Translations under genes and position numbers: made by a program
Notes under the pieces: generated by a model
The model's database searches: none
What the model was told of the DNA's origin: nothing
What the model saw: the letters and a program-made list of their open reading frames with translations, nothing else
Source: a bacterium UBP15_UBA6099
GTDB taxonomy: Bacteria > UBP15 > UBA6099
Length of the DNA stretch: 54,601 bases
NCBI GenBank assembly: GCA_002435745.1
Contig: DIWT01000012.1
Location: 1 to 54,601, forward strand
Direction: 5' to 3'
Part shown: piece after piece, positions 8,724 to 16,747 of the stretch
Numbering within the stretch: position 1 is the first letter of the stretch
Layout of the letters: each line of letters begins with the position of its first letter

Positions 8724-9926
8724 TCAATCCGCGCGGGAAGCGGTCTCCTTCACCACGCGGGCGGCGCGCAGGGCGTCCGTTTCCGATATCCTGTCGGACA
8801 TCGGCAGCGTCATAGCCCGGCTGAAGACGGCGGCGACGTTCGAGCCGGGGGCCTTCAGGCAGTCGTCGGCTATCTCGTCTCCCGCCGCGACGTCCACCCC
8901 GCGCAGCGCCAGCCGCAGCCTCAGCTTCCCGATGTCCCCGTCCGCCAGAGCGACCGCCATGTGGCACGAGCCTTCCGCGCCGGGGGCCGTCCTCTGAAAC
9001 TTCAGCGTCCCGCCGAGGACTTCCCGGTAGATATCCCTAATTTTTCTCCTGCGGGCCAGCCGCGCGTCCAGACCTTCCATATTCATCGCCGCCAGTTCCG
9101 CGAACAGGTCGGGCATAAGCGGCGAGCCTGCCGCGCGCGCCTCTTCGGGGGCCGTCTTCGCGCCCTCTTTGCGGCGGTACGTAGACACGATGGCGCGGCG
9201 CGTCCCTTCATATCCGAACAGCAACATCGCCGCCCTCCACGCCGGGCTTCCCACCGCGAAGTCCTCCACGGCGGCGGCGGCGAACTTCAGCCTCGGCGCG
9301 CGCTCCGGCGGCCCCGCCGACTCCGCCCGTTCCCTCGCCCTGCCCAGCCATTCGGCGTCGTTCCCGAATATGACGCCTCCCTGAATGCCCTGCAAAGGCT
9401 TCGATTTGTCCAAGCTGATGAACCCCGCGTCGCCGAAAGTCCCGGCCGGCCTCCCGTTCAGCGTCGCGCCGAACGCCTGCGCGCAGTCCTCGATAAGCGC
9501 CAGCCCGCTCGCGCGCGCCATCTTCTCCAGTTCGAGGATGTCGCACGGCTCGCCGAAGATGTGAGTCGCCAGAACCGCGCCCGTCTTCCCGGTCAACGCC
9601 CTTCGCGCCGCTTCCGGGCTTATCTGGAAAGTCTCCGGGTCGATGTCCACCGCCACCGGGACGAACCCGGACGCCGCTATCGCCGGATACACCATGCCGA
9701 ACGTGTAAGCGGGAACAAGGACCTCGCGGCCGGGCGGCATGCCCGAAGTTTCGAGCAGCAGCCGCAGCCCCGCCCTGCCGCTGACCGTGGCGAGCGGGTT
9801 CTTTAAGCCGCGTCCGGCGATAAGCCCTTCGAGCTTCCGCCTGCCGCCAGCCCCGGCCTTGCGCGCAACCAGCCCCATCGCTCCGGGCGCGAAATATATC
9901 CTTCTTCTCGGAATTGTCTTTATCAC
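8724..9926 (-). CDS. DegT/DnrJ/EryC1/StrS-family PLP-dependent aminotransferase
   Basis: 400 aa, typical length for the sugar-aminotransferase family. The PLP-binding lysine is probably K176 in SLDKSKPLQGIQGG, with the cofactor-contacting aspartate in LIEDCAQAFG (about D147) and the entry motif VLVPAYTF near residue 70. The family usually transfers an amino group to a keto-sugar nucleotide for surface glycans or antibiotics. The GTG start has GGAG about eight bases upstream and lies only four bases after the stop codon of the upstream radical SAM gene, so the two are translationally linked. It could in principle supply the missing GnnB function for the GnnA-like oxidoreductase at 49531, but its genomic partners here are radical SAM enzymes. 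Confidence 0.9.
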   Translation of the reverse strand: MIKTIPRRRIYFAPGAMGLVARKAGAGGRRKLEGLIAGRGLKNPLATVSGRAGLRLLLETSGMPPGREVLVPAYTFGMVYPAIAASGFVPVAVDIDPETFQISPEAARRALTGKTGAVLATHIFGEPCDILELEKMARASGLALIEDCAQAFGATLNGRPAGTFGDAGFISLDKSKPLQGIQGGVIFGNDAEWLGRARERAESAGPPERAPRLKFAAAAVEDFAVGSPAWRAAMLLFGYEGTRRAIVSTYRRKEGAKTAPEEARAAGSPLMPDLFAELAAMNMEGLDARLARRRKIRDIYREVLGGTLKFQRTAPGAEGSCHMAVALADGDIGKLRLRLALRGVDVAAGDEIADDCLKAPGSNVAAVFSRAMTLPMSDRISETDALRAARVVKETASRAD

Positions 9927-9930
9927 TTCG

Positions 9931-11448
9931 TCACTCCGCGCGCCGGGAAACGAACCGAAGCCCCGCCGTCTTCAGGGCTTGGCGCGCAACGAAGGAGGCG
10001 AACGCCGCGTTCTGTCCCGCCGCGATTCGCGGATTCTCAATCAAATACTTTGCCGCCCCCGCCGCGTGGCCGCGCAGATACGACAGCGAAAAATAATGCT
10101 TCGCGTAAAACTTCAGCCTTATTCTTTTCAACCTGTCCGCGCTCAGCGCGCATATCCCCGCCGCCGGGTCCTCGAACCGCCTGTCGCCGCTCCGCAACCC
10201 AGCTTCCTTCGCCAGCTCGGTGTCCGCGTACGGCGTGCAGAAAGACATCTGAACCACCGTCGGGTTAAGCTCCCGCACGAGAGCGGCGGTCATCCGCGCG
10301 TCCGCCTCCGTCTCCCCCGGCGAGCCTATCATCGTCGTGTATCTCGTCGCGAATCCGTATTTGTTTATCAGCTTTCCCGTCCGCCGAATTGTTTCCACCG
10401 TTTCCCTTTTGCCCAACGCCTCCAGAACGCGGTCGCTTCCCGATTCCATCCCGCACGTCATGCCCGCGCACCCGGCCCGCTTCAGCGCCGCAAGAACCTC
10501 GTCGTCCAGACAGTCGAACCGCGTCTGCATTATCCACGGCGTCGCCCATCCGTTCTTCTCAAGCAACTCGCAGAACCGCAGCGTCCACTCTCTGTTTCCC
10601 GTGAACAGGTCGTCTTCCACCGAAATAATCGTCCGCCCGCCCCGCTCAACCTGATATTTCATCTCCTCGAACAGCCGCTCCGGCGAACACAGCCTGTATT
10701 CTTTCCGCAACGACTGCCGCGTCATCGCCGTGCAGAACCGGCACGAAAACCTGCATCCCCTGTTGCCCAGCGCGAATCCCCATTTCAGAGGTCGGCCTAT
10801 CGCAACCGGAAAAGAGTTCTTTCTGTACCTGCCGTCCGTCAGAACCGGGAGCGGAAGAAAAGGCATATCGTCCGTGTTCACCGGCGCCGACGGGCCGGAA
10901 AACCCGATGCCGCCGTCCGGCTCCAGCCATTTGACGCCCGGAGGAAAAGCGCCCCCGCCGCCCGAAATCAGCCGCTCGGCCAGCCCCGGCAGAGCCGCCT
11001 CCGCTTCGCCCACGACGCAGAAGTCGGCCAGCCCCCTCGTCAGAATGGAATCCGCCGACATCCCGCTGTAAAGCCCGAACAGCGCGAGACTCCCGCCGCG
11101 CTCCCTGACCTCCGGGCGGAGCCTTTCAAGAAAACCTTCGTGCCGCGCCCCCGCCTCCACCGCCACCACTCCCGCGTTGACGCCCCGCAGTTCCGGGACA
11201 TCCCCCCGTTTCACGTCTGACGCGGACAGTTCGAGCAGGCGGGAGCCGATGCCAGCCGCTTCGAGCGCCGCCCCGCTGAGCGCCGCTCCGAACGGCGGCG
11301 TCCTGTCGCGCGGATGCAACCCCGCCCCCGTCTCGTCGTCAAACACCACGAACAAGACCTCAGGCGCGCCCTCGCGCCCCCGCCCGATGGCAATAAGATT
11401 CGACCCCTTGCGCGTCAACCGGCAACCCTCGACATTCCCTCGCGCCAC
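9931..11448 (-). CDS. B12-binding-domain radical SAM protein, first gene of the aminotransferase unit
   Basis: 505 aa. A cobalamin-binding-like N-terminal domain covers about residues 30-165 (FGAALSGAALEAAGIGS, FCVVGEAEAALP). The radical SAM core has cysteines C232, C236 and C239 in NRGCRFSCRFC. The conserved core strand SVEDDLF and the glycine-rich GMESGSDRVL match the other paralogues in the window. The start shown is GTG 11448, with only a weak ribosome binding site; a TATATC box lies about 20 bases upstream. It heads a tight three-gene unit with a sugar-type aminotransferase and a SPASM enzyme. Substrate unknown. Confidence 0.87.
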   Translation of the reverse strand: MARGNVEGCRLTRKGSNLIAIGRGREGAPEVLFVVFDDETGAGLHPRDRTPPFGAALSGAALEAAGIGSRLLELSASDVKRGDVPELRGVNAGVVAVEAGARHEGFLERLRPEVRERGGSLALFGLYSGMSADSILTRGLADFCVVGEAEAALPGLAERLISGGGGAFPPGVKWLEPDGGIGFSGPSAPVNTDDMPFLPLPVLTDGRYRKNSFPVAIGRPLKWGFALGNRGCRFSCRFCTAMTRQSLRKEYRLCSPERLFEEMKYQVERGGRTIISVEDDLFTGNREWTLRFCELLEKNGWATPWIMQTRFDCLDDEVLAALKRAGCAGMTCGMESGSDRVLEALGKRETVETIRRTGKLINKYGFATRYTTMIGSPGETEADARMTAALVRELNPTVVQMSFCTPYADTELAKEAGLRSGDRRFEDPAAGICALSADRLKRIRLKFYAKHYFSLSYLRGHAAGAAKYLIENPRIAAGQNAAFASFVARQALKTAGLRFVSRRAE

Positions 11449-11580
11449 TCAGCGCTCAATCTGTCTTTTGATATACTTTAGTCTTCGACCGCGAACCATC
11501 CGCAACCATTTCCATTATACGCTCCTTGCGACAGCCGGTAAAGGCAAAGACCGCCGCGCTTCAACCATACTCGTCCACTA

Positions 11581-11604
11581 ACCCGCATTTTTCACCATTG
11601 CGTT
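11581..11604. repeat. Hairpin repeat A, copy 2 (degenerate)
   Basis: The left arm CCCGCATT and loop TTTCACC are intact, but the right arm is changed to ATTGCG. It is followed by TTGAAATCTAA, like the TGAAATCGAA after copy 5. It introduces a composite repeat block running to about 12.03 kb. Confidence 0.6.
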
Positions 11605-11614
11605 GAAATCTAAT

Positions 11615-11868
11615 AATGAACCCGAATCCGTCGCTAGGATTCGGGAGCGATTGTTCAGAGCGGATGAAACGCGGATCGCAAGGCGCATTTTTGAAGTAGG
11701 GGCGGGGTTGCCCCGCCCCGAATTGTCTCAGTTATTGGTCGCGGAAACCGCGTTCCTACTGAACAAAAAAGGGCGCCACCCCAAATTTGATTGTGGATAC
11801 AAATCAGTTCGCCGCTACGAAAATTGCCCCGGTTCGTCGGCTCTATCGGCGAATCCGGGATGAAAGAG
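11615..11868 (+). repeat. Dispersed repeat B, copy 1
   Basis: Begins with a hairpin (CCGAATCC, seven-base loop, GGATTCGG) and continues GGGAGCGATTGTTCAGAGCG. It ends with a second hairpin-forming stretch GGTTCGTCGGCTC / GGCGAATCC. The reverse complement of 54.41-54.60 kb matches both ends closely, and the window's first 30 bases match its end. Between the matching ends this copy contains a two-palindrome REP insertion (11696-11759) absent from the other copy. No ORF in it looks like a gene. Confidence 0.7.
11696..11759. repeat. BIME-like pair of REP palindromes inside repeat B
   Basis: GTAG precedes the palindrome GGGCGGGG-TTG-CCCCGCCC, and a second palindrome CGCGG-AAA-CCGCG is followed by a closing CTAC. 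Two inverted palindromes bounded by GTAG and CTAC are the layout of a bacterial interspersed mosaic element mobilised by RAYT transposases. It interrupts repeat B relative to the copy at the window's right end. Confidence 0.6.
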
Positions 11869-12036
11869 ATACAAGGCAAATCGAGCCAGAACAAGGAAAC
11901 ATACTGTTTCGCATGTGACGGCAGTTCGAGTCGATTATTCACTCCCGAATCCTAATGATAGATTCGGGTTCAACGACGCAGATATCTCTTTATTCGTTTT
12001 TCGGATTTTTCCCGTCGGAATATCGGGGGAAATATT
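11862..12036 (+). repeat. Dispersed repeat C, copy 1
   Basis: About 170 bp that align with 21047-21183 at roughly 80% identity by eye. Shared blocks include GAGATAC, CATACTGTTTCG, TTCAACGACG and CGGATTTTTC. Both copies follow a hairpin A and end in a hairpin. The following stretch, 12037-12168, holds only a small palindrome (CGGGAAT-TC-ATTCCCG at 12093-12108) and nothing I can call a gene. Confidence 0.6.
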
Positions 12037-12168
12037 GACATACCACGCGGCATTAATTTGGACTGCGGCGATTCATCCCCTCTTTGCCCTTCCGGGAATT
12101 CATTCCCGTCTTCCTTGCAGGCCATGAACCCCGATTCCATCCGCCGTCCAATAATACAAAATACAGAC

Positions 12169-12300
12169 CTAGCACCTATCTATGTAAGCCAAACACTCAT
12201 ACATATCCTCTAAAATTTCCACAGAATCATCCGTTAACAATCTCTGTCTATACATGAACCTAGCTAAATGATTCTTTATTTCTAATTGCTGACAATACAT
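12169..12300 (-). CDS. Small ORF (43 aa) overlapping the 3' end of the OLD-family gene
   Basis: It starts ATG at 12300 in the +1 frame relative to the OLD gene and runs 40 bp past its stop codon region to a TAG at 12169, ending LEDMYECLAYIDRC. The stretch GAGAAG just upstream of TGATAGATG could serve as a ribosome binding site, giving translational coupling to the larger gene. Composition (Q-L-E-I-K, D-D-S-V-E-I-L-E-D) looks protein-like for such AT-rich DNA. I do not recognise it. It could be a small partner or immunity protein, the tail of a once-longer OLD protein after a frameshift, or chance. Confidence 0.35.
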   Translation of the reverse strand: MYCQQLEIKNHLARFMYRQRLLTDDSVEILEDMYECLAYIDRC

Positions 12301-14002
12301 CTATCACTTCTCTTGGTATTTCAGACTTAGTCATTTCCCTAGCTATGCTCATCGTTGACAATGATATATTGTAATGTTTTTTACTCCATTCAGACAGTTT
12401 TGATATTGCCTTCTTTCCAGGCAGAATGTCAATAATGTTTTGGTAGTCATCATATGCTTCTTTTACATGTTTCTTAGCATCTCTCATTACGGTTTTTATA
12501 TCAAGACCTTTATCTTCCTCTTGAATTCTCTTTGCAATATCAGCTTCTATGTCATCTTTTAATTTTTTTGCTATATTTGTCAATTCTTCTTTCACTTGGC
12601 AATCAGATGTTTGTGTAATTATTTGACTTTTATTAATTATTCTTACAATACTATCAATACTTAAAGTATAATTTTCTATCTCTTTTCTTTTCCATAAGTG
12701 CAGTTCTATATTATTCTTTTTTGCGCTATTAATTCTTTCATCTATTAAATGTTGCGGCCTATAATCGCGATCCAATATGCAATACACTACAATACTATTA
12801 CCATGGTCCCTAAGAACCATAGTAGAACCGATAATATTGTTCCATTTATCCCATCCTCCTAAAATAAAATTAGGCATAAAATCAATTGATATATCATCGT
12901 CTGGAAAAAGCTTGTCATAAAACACTTTTAGCAAATGAATGTCATGGCCCTCTACAAATATTATTCTCTTAGCGTTCCATATCCTAGCAAGATGAATATT
13001 CTGTATTCCACCCATATTATCTATTAACATTTGAACAATTGGCAGTGAAGTTGCGAATTTCGATTTTCTTTTTTCTCTATTAACAATCAATATGTTTTCA
13101 GGCGCTACTTCTGACATTATTTCTACAGAATGGGTTGCTATTATTGTCTGATCGCAATAACATTTCATCAGCCTGACAATTCTTCTTTGCAAATCAGCAT
13201 GCATATATACGTCAGGCTCATCCAGAATGATGACGCTATCTTTACTATGCCGCACTAAAAACCACATGGTTTGCAACCACATCTGAAGACCGTGGCCCAT
13301 CCATCCGATTTCTCCTACAAAATCATTGTCCCTCACTAAAAGTTGTAGTTGCCTTCCATCATTTCCATCGCGTACTTTTAAATCCTGAATAGTCAATCTT
13401 GGCCATGTATCAGAAGATAAACGTTTAAATTCTGAATAGTGCTCATCTTTAAATAAATATATCTGGTTCCTAAAATGACGATATGACAAATAAGAGTTGA
13501 TATTATCTTTGACATAGTCACTTTGAAGAATCGATTCTTCTTCAAGCAGTGGCAATATAGGAGGTAGCACGTAAAGTTTTGAAATCTTACACTCAGCAGC
13601 TTCCTTCCTGTTTCTAACAAGCTTGTCATTTTCGTTAAACACCATTGCGAATATTTCACTCTGAGAATATATATTAATTTCTATACTAGCATCGTTTGAA
13701 AAGTATGCTTTTAATATAGCAGGTGCATCACCAAGTCTATAAAATACATACTTAAGATTGATCTCTTTTTCATTAACTGTCAAACGAAAACCTCTATTGA
13801 TTAACGGAATTGCGTATTTAGGGTCTGGATGTATATAATTTGCCTTTTCATATTTACTAACAGCAAACGATATTATTTTTAAGGCATCAACAATTGATGA
13901 TTTACCAACGTTATTATGACCCACCATTATTGTTAGTTTGTTGAAAGATAGCTCGTGGTCTTTAAAACATCTGAAATTTTTTATTTTTAGCTTTGTTATC
14001 AA
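12260..14002 (-). CDS. OLD-family (AAA ATPase plus TOPRIM) endonuclease-like protein
   Basis: 580 aa. Walker A is GHNNVGKSS (residues 28-36), Walker B is VIILDEPDVYMH with D261/E262, and a switch histidine is H291. The C-terminal TOPRIM domain shows IIFVEGHD (E351) and ILDRDYRP (D411, D413). This matches overcoming-lysogenization-defect nucleases, many of which act in phage defence. No UvrD-like GajB helicase is adjacent, so it is a stand-alone class 1 type rather than Gabija. The start is TTG, supported by GGAG eight bases upstream; the nearby ATG is out of frame. The gene is strikingly AT-rich against GC-rich neighbours and lies between repeat blocks, so it was probably acquired horizontally. 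Confidence 0.88.
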   Translation of the reverse strand: MITKLKIKNFRCFKDHELSFNKLTIMVGHNNVGKSSIVDALKIISFAVSKYEKANYIHPDPKYAIPLINRGFRLTVNEKEINLKYVFYRLGDAPAILKAYFSNDASIEINIYSQSEIFAMVFNENDKLVRNRKEAAECKISKLYVLPPILPLLEEESILQSDYVKDNINSYLSYRHFRNQIYLFKDEHYSEFKRLSSDTWPRLTIQDLKVRDGNDGRQLQLLVRDNDFVGEIGWMGHGLQMWLQTMWFLVRHSKDSVIILDEPDVYMHADLQRRIVRLMKCYCDQTIIATHSVEIMSEVAPENILIVNREKRKSKFATSLPIVQMLIDNMGGIQNIHLARIWNAKRIIFVEGHDIHLLKVFYDKLFPDDDISIDFMPNFILGGWDKWNNIIGSTMVLRDHGNSIVVYCILDRDYRPQHLIDERINSAKKNNIELHLWKRKEIENYTLSIDSIVRIINKSQIITQTSDCQVKEELTNIAKKLKDDIEADIAKRIQEEDKGLDIKTVMRDAKKHVKEAYDDYQNIIDILPGKKAISKLSEWSKKHYNISLSTMSIAREMTKSEIPREVIDVLSAIRNKESFS

Positions 14003-14084
14003 CTATGCATCTCCAAAAATTATATGGTATTAACGCTTCAACAACATAATCTAAATATTTTTTACAAAAGTCAACATATTTCAT
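13962..14084 (-). CDS. Small ORF (40 aa) overlapping the 5' end of the OLD-family gene
   Basis: ATG at 14084, ending TAA at 13964-13962, in a different frame from the OLD gene and overlapping its first 41 bases. It reads MKYVDFCKKYLDYVVEALIP and onward, rich in aromatic and lysine residues. That is plausible for a peptide but also expected by chance in AT-rich DNA. It could be a leader peptide coupling translation to the TTG start of the OLD gene. I recognise no family. Confidence 0.25.
   Translation of the reverse strand: MKYVDFCKKYLDYVVEALIPYNFWRCIVDNKAKNKKFQMF
14019..14024 (-). promoter_or_regulatory. -10 box upstream of the OLD-family gene
   Basis: A perfect TATAAT on the minus strand lies 16 bases before the TTG start codon. 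The GGAG ribosome binding site sits between them. No well-spaced -35 is evident. The alternative pair TTGACT / GATTAT with 17-bp spacing lies further upstream. Confidence 0.45.
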
Positions 14085-14260
14085 GATACAGTTCACATGA
14101 CCGCTAACGACAAACAAACATCAGGAATAAGGAATCAGGTCTGTAATTTGTATTTTGGATGGTAGGGGAATTGGCGAAAAGCGGGTTCTGGCATCGCTGG
14201 GATGCGCGCTGCAAGTCCCCTTTTTTCGTGGCGGCGGGCAGAGGAAAAACGTTGAAGGTG

Positions 14261-15310
14261 GAAAATGCGGGCAATTCGTGAATTGCCCCTACATATCGCT
14301 TTCTTTCTTCGCGCGGTATTTTCTTCTATTCCGCCTTCATCTCCAAGCGACACTTCTGCTACTGCCAACGAGATGCCGTATCCCAACATGTAGGGGCGAT
14401 TCACGAATCGCCCGGAGACTTTCTTTTCGTTCATGTTCGGGCGACCGGCGTAGGGAAAATGCGGGCAATTCGTGAATAGACCATACAGTTCAATTTGTTT
14501 CTTATCAGCGGGCGACCCGCCGGGTCGAACATGCGGCATGGGCGGGGTGGAAAATGCGGGCAATTCGTGAATTGCCCCTACATACTGCTTTCTTTCTTCG
14601 CGCGGTTTTGTCTTCTGTTCCGCAATCATCTCCAAGCGACACTTCTGCTACTGCCAACGAGATGCCGTATCCCAACATGTAGGGGCGATTCACGAATCGC
14701 CCGGAGACTTTCTTTTCGCCCATGTTCGGGCGACCGCCGTAGGAGAAAATGAGGGCAATTCGTGAATTGCCCCTACAGTTCATTTATTTTGTCAGCGGGC
14801 GACTCAACGGATCGAACATGCGGCATGGGCGGGGTGGAAAATGCGGGCAATTCGTGAATTGCCCCTACATATCGCTTTCTTTCTTCGCGCGGTATTTTCT
14901 TCTATTCCGCCATCATCTCCATGCGACACTTCTGCTACTGCCAACGAGATGCCGTATCCCAACATGTAGGGGCGATTCACGAATCGCCCGGAGACTTTCT
15001 TTTCGTTCATGTTCGGGCGACCGGCGTAGGGAAAATGCGGGCAATTCGTGAATTGCCCCTACATACTGCTTTCTTTCTTAGCGCGGTATTTTCTTCTATT
15101 CCGCCTTCATCTCCAAGCGACACTTTTGCTACTGCCAACGAGATGCCGTATCCCAACATGTAGGGGCGATTCACGAATCGCCCGGAGACTTTCTTTTCGC
15201 CCATGTTCGGGCGACCGGCGTAGGAGAAAATTAGGGCAATTCGTGAATAGACCATACAGTTCAATTTGTTTCTTATCAGTGGGCGACCCGGCGGGTCGCC
15301 CCTACGTTCA
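14261..15310. repeat. Dense REP/BIME array: four larger units carrying at least ten GTAG-type palindromes
   Basis: A unit of about 190 bp is repeated four times (starting near 14261, 14552, 14837 and 15030). Each carries one palindrome with arms GGGCAATTC and GAATTGCCC followed by CTAC, and one inverted palindrome GTAG with arms GGGCGATTC and GAATCGCCC. Linkers such as TGCTACTGCCAACGAGATGC are conserved between units. The first junctions carry extra linker with a GGGCGACCC palindrome. The GTAG foot next to a hairpin is the recognised substrate feature of RAYT transposases, and a RAYT gene lies at 53.76 kb. ORFs across the array are by-products of the repeats. Sequence from 15311 to 15576 holds a further GGCGGGAA / TTCCCGCC palindrome and the promoter region of the next gene. 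Confidence 0.85.
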
Positions 15311-15439
15311 TTTATTTTGTCAGCGGGCAAAGGAAAGAGAGGCGGGAATCGGCGTTCCCGCCCTACACCAAGGCGGTTGCGTTTGGGATGATTTGGCGGG
15401 ATGGTGGAAAAATATTTTTCGATTTATGGGCTGTTGGGG

Positions 15440-15445
15440 TATAAT
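15440..15445 (+). promoter_or_regulatory. -10 box upstream of the acyl-CoA dehydrogenase operon
   Basis: Perfect TATAAT about 130 bp before the first dehydrogenase gene, in the gap following the REP array. The -35 region (TTTCGA, 17-bp spacing) matches poorly. A small CCCGC-GAAT-GCGGG palindrome follows at about 15460. Confidence 0.4.
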
Positions 15446-15576
15446 CATGCCCTGTCATCCCGCGAATGCGGGCGTTGTCAAACCCGGTTCCGCCGCGAAG
15501 CGGCGGCGGCCCGGCACAGGCGGCAAGGCGGCGCGGAGCGCGCTCCGTCCGCAGGCCGCGCACAAAGGAGGCCGAG

Positions 15577-16746
15577 ATGGAATTTTCTATCAATGAAGAG
15601 CAACAGGCGTTCATGAAGAGCGTGTTCAACTTCTCGAAGAACGAAATTTATCCTCTGATGGAGGAGTTCGAGAAGAAGGGGGAGTTCTGCTGGGAAGCGT
15701 GGAAGAAGATGGGCGAGTTCGGCATGATGGCGCTGCCGTTCCCGGAGGAGTACGGGGGGGCGAACGCGGGGGTGCTGACGACGTGTCTGGGGATGGAGGC
15801 GCTCACGCGCGGCGGGGCGTCCGGCGGGCTGACGCTCTCTTGGGGCGCTCACACCATTCTCTGCGGCGTTCCCATCTGGCTGATCGGCAACGAGGAGCAG
15901 AAAAAGAAGTATCTGCCGGGGATAGCTTCGGGCGAGAAACTGGGCGGCTTCGGGCTGACCGAGCCGAACGCGGGGTCCGACGCGGCGAGCGTTCAGACAA
16001 CCGCCGTCAAAAAGGGCGACAAGTACATCCTCAACGGCACGAAGATGTTTATCACCAACGGCCCGATAGCGTCTCAGTTCGTGGTAATCGCGGTGACGGA
16101 CAAGAAAGCGGGCCATTTCGGCATCAGCGCGTTCATTGTTGACGCGGACGCGCCGGGGTTCTCCATCGGCAAGGAACTGGACAAGATGGGAAACAGGACG
16201 TCCACGACGTCTGAACTGATATTCGAGGACTGCGAAGTTCCGGCGGCGAACCTGCTGGGGCCGGAGGGGATGGGGTTCGTGGTTGTGGGCAAGACGATTC
16301 TCGAATACGAGCGCTCATGCCTGCTGGCGGCGGGGCTTGGCGGGATGGAAAACACGCTCGACGAGTCCATCAAGTACGCCAAGGAGCGCGTGCAGTTCAA
16401 CCGCCCCATCGCGCAGTTTCAGGCGATACAGGAAAAGATAGCGAACATGAAGATAGCGGTGGAAGGGGCGCGGATGGCGCTGTACCGCGTGGCGTGGATG
16501 AAGGACAACAACATCCCGGCGATGCTGGAGGCGTGCCTCGCGAAACTGTTCATGTCCGAGGTCGGGCTGAAGGTGGCGGACGACGGGGTGCAGATACACG
16601 GCGGGTACGGCTATATGAGGGAGTATCCGGTGGAGCGCAACTACAGAGACGTCAAGCTGGGGACGATCGGGGCGGGAACCTCCGAGGTTCAGCGGCAGGT
16701 CATCGGAAAGATGCTGCTGAAGACGAAAAAGAAAGGGGCCAAATAA
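15577..16746 (+). CDS. Acyl-CoA dehydrogenase (FAD-dependent), first of two
   Basis: 389 aa, standard acyl-CoA dehydrogenase length. Family landmarks are FGLTEPNAGSDAASVQT (FAD and substrate contact), YILNGTKMFITNG, the C-terminal helical region with QIHGGYGYMREYPVER, and the ending GTSEVQRQVIGKML. It introduces the alpha-beta double bond of acyl-CoA, the first oxidative step of beta-oxidation, passing electrons to ETF. An open extension to 15466 is rejected because AAAGGAGG lies five bases before ATG 15577. The next dehydrogenase starts one base after its stop, so they form an operon. Chain-length specificity is not evident. Confidence 0.95.
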   Translation: MEFSINEEQQAFMKSVFNFSKNEIYPLMEEFEKKGEFCWEAWKKMGEFGMMALPFPEEYGGANAGVLTTCLGMEALTRGGASGGLTLSWGAHTILCGVPIWLIGNEEQKKKYLPGIASGEKLGGFGLTEPNAGSDAASVQTTAVKKGDKYILNGTKMFITNGPIASQFVVIAVTDKKAGHFGISAFIVDADAPGFSIGKELDKMGNRTSTTSELIFEDCEVPAANLLGPEGMGFVVVGKTILEYERSCLLAAGLGGMENTLDESIKYAKERVQFNRPIAQFQAIQEKIANMKIAVEGARMALYRVAWMKDNNIPAMLEACLAKLFMSEVGLKVADDGVQIHGGYGYMREYPVERNYRDVKLGTIGAGTSEVQRQVIGKMLLKTKKKGAK

Positions 16747-16747
16747 C

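Noticed and set aside
8692..8967. 92-residue N-terminal extension of the SPASM protein
   Set aside because: It is arginine/glycine-rich low-complexity translation of the overlapping aminotransferase gene and precedes a better ATG at 8691.
12260..14002. Gabija system
   Set aside because: Only the OLD-like component is present; no UvrD-type GajB helicase gene lies on either side.
14261..15310. Possible CRISPR array
   Set aside because: The repeats alternate in orientation, are themselves palindromic, have conserved rather than unique linkers and irregular spacing, and no cas genes are present. They fit REP/BIME elements.
14135..15330. Several 66-180 aa reading frames across the REP array
   Set aside because: They translate the palindromes in repeated frames (strings such as R-A-I-R-E-L-P and G-A-I-H-E-S-P) on both strands and lack start signals; they are repeat artefacts.
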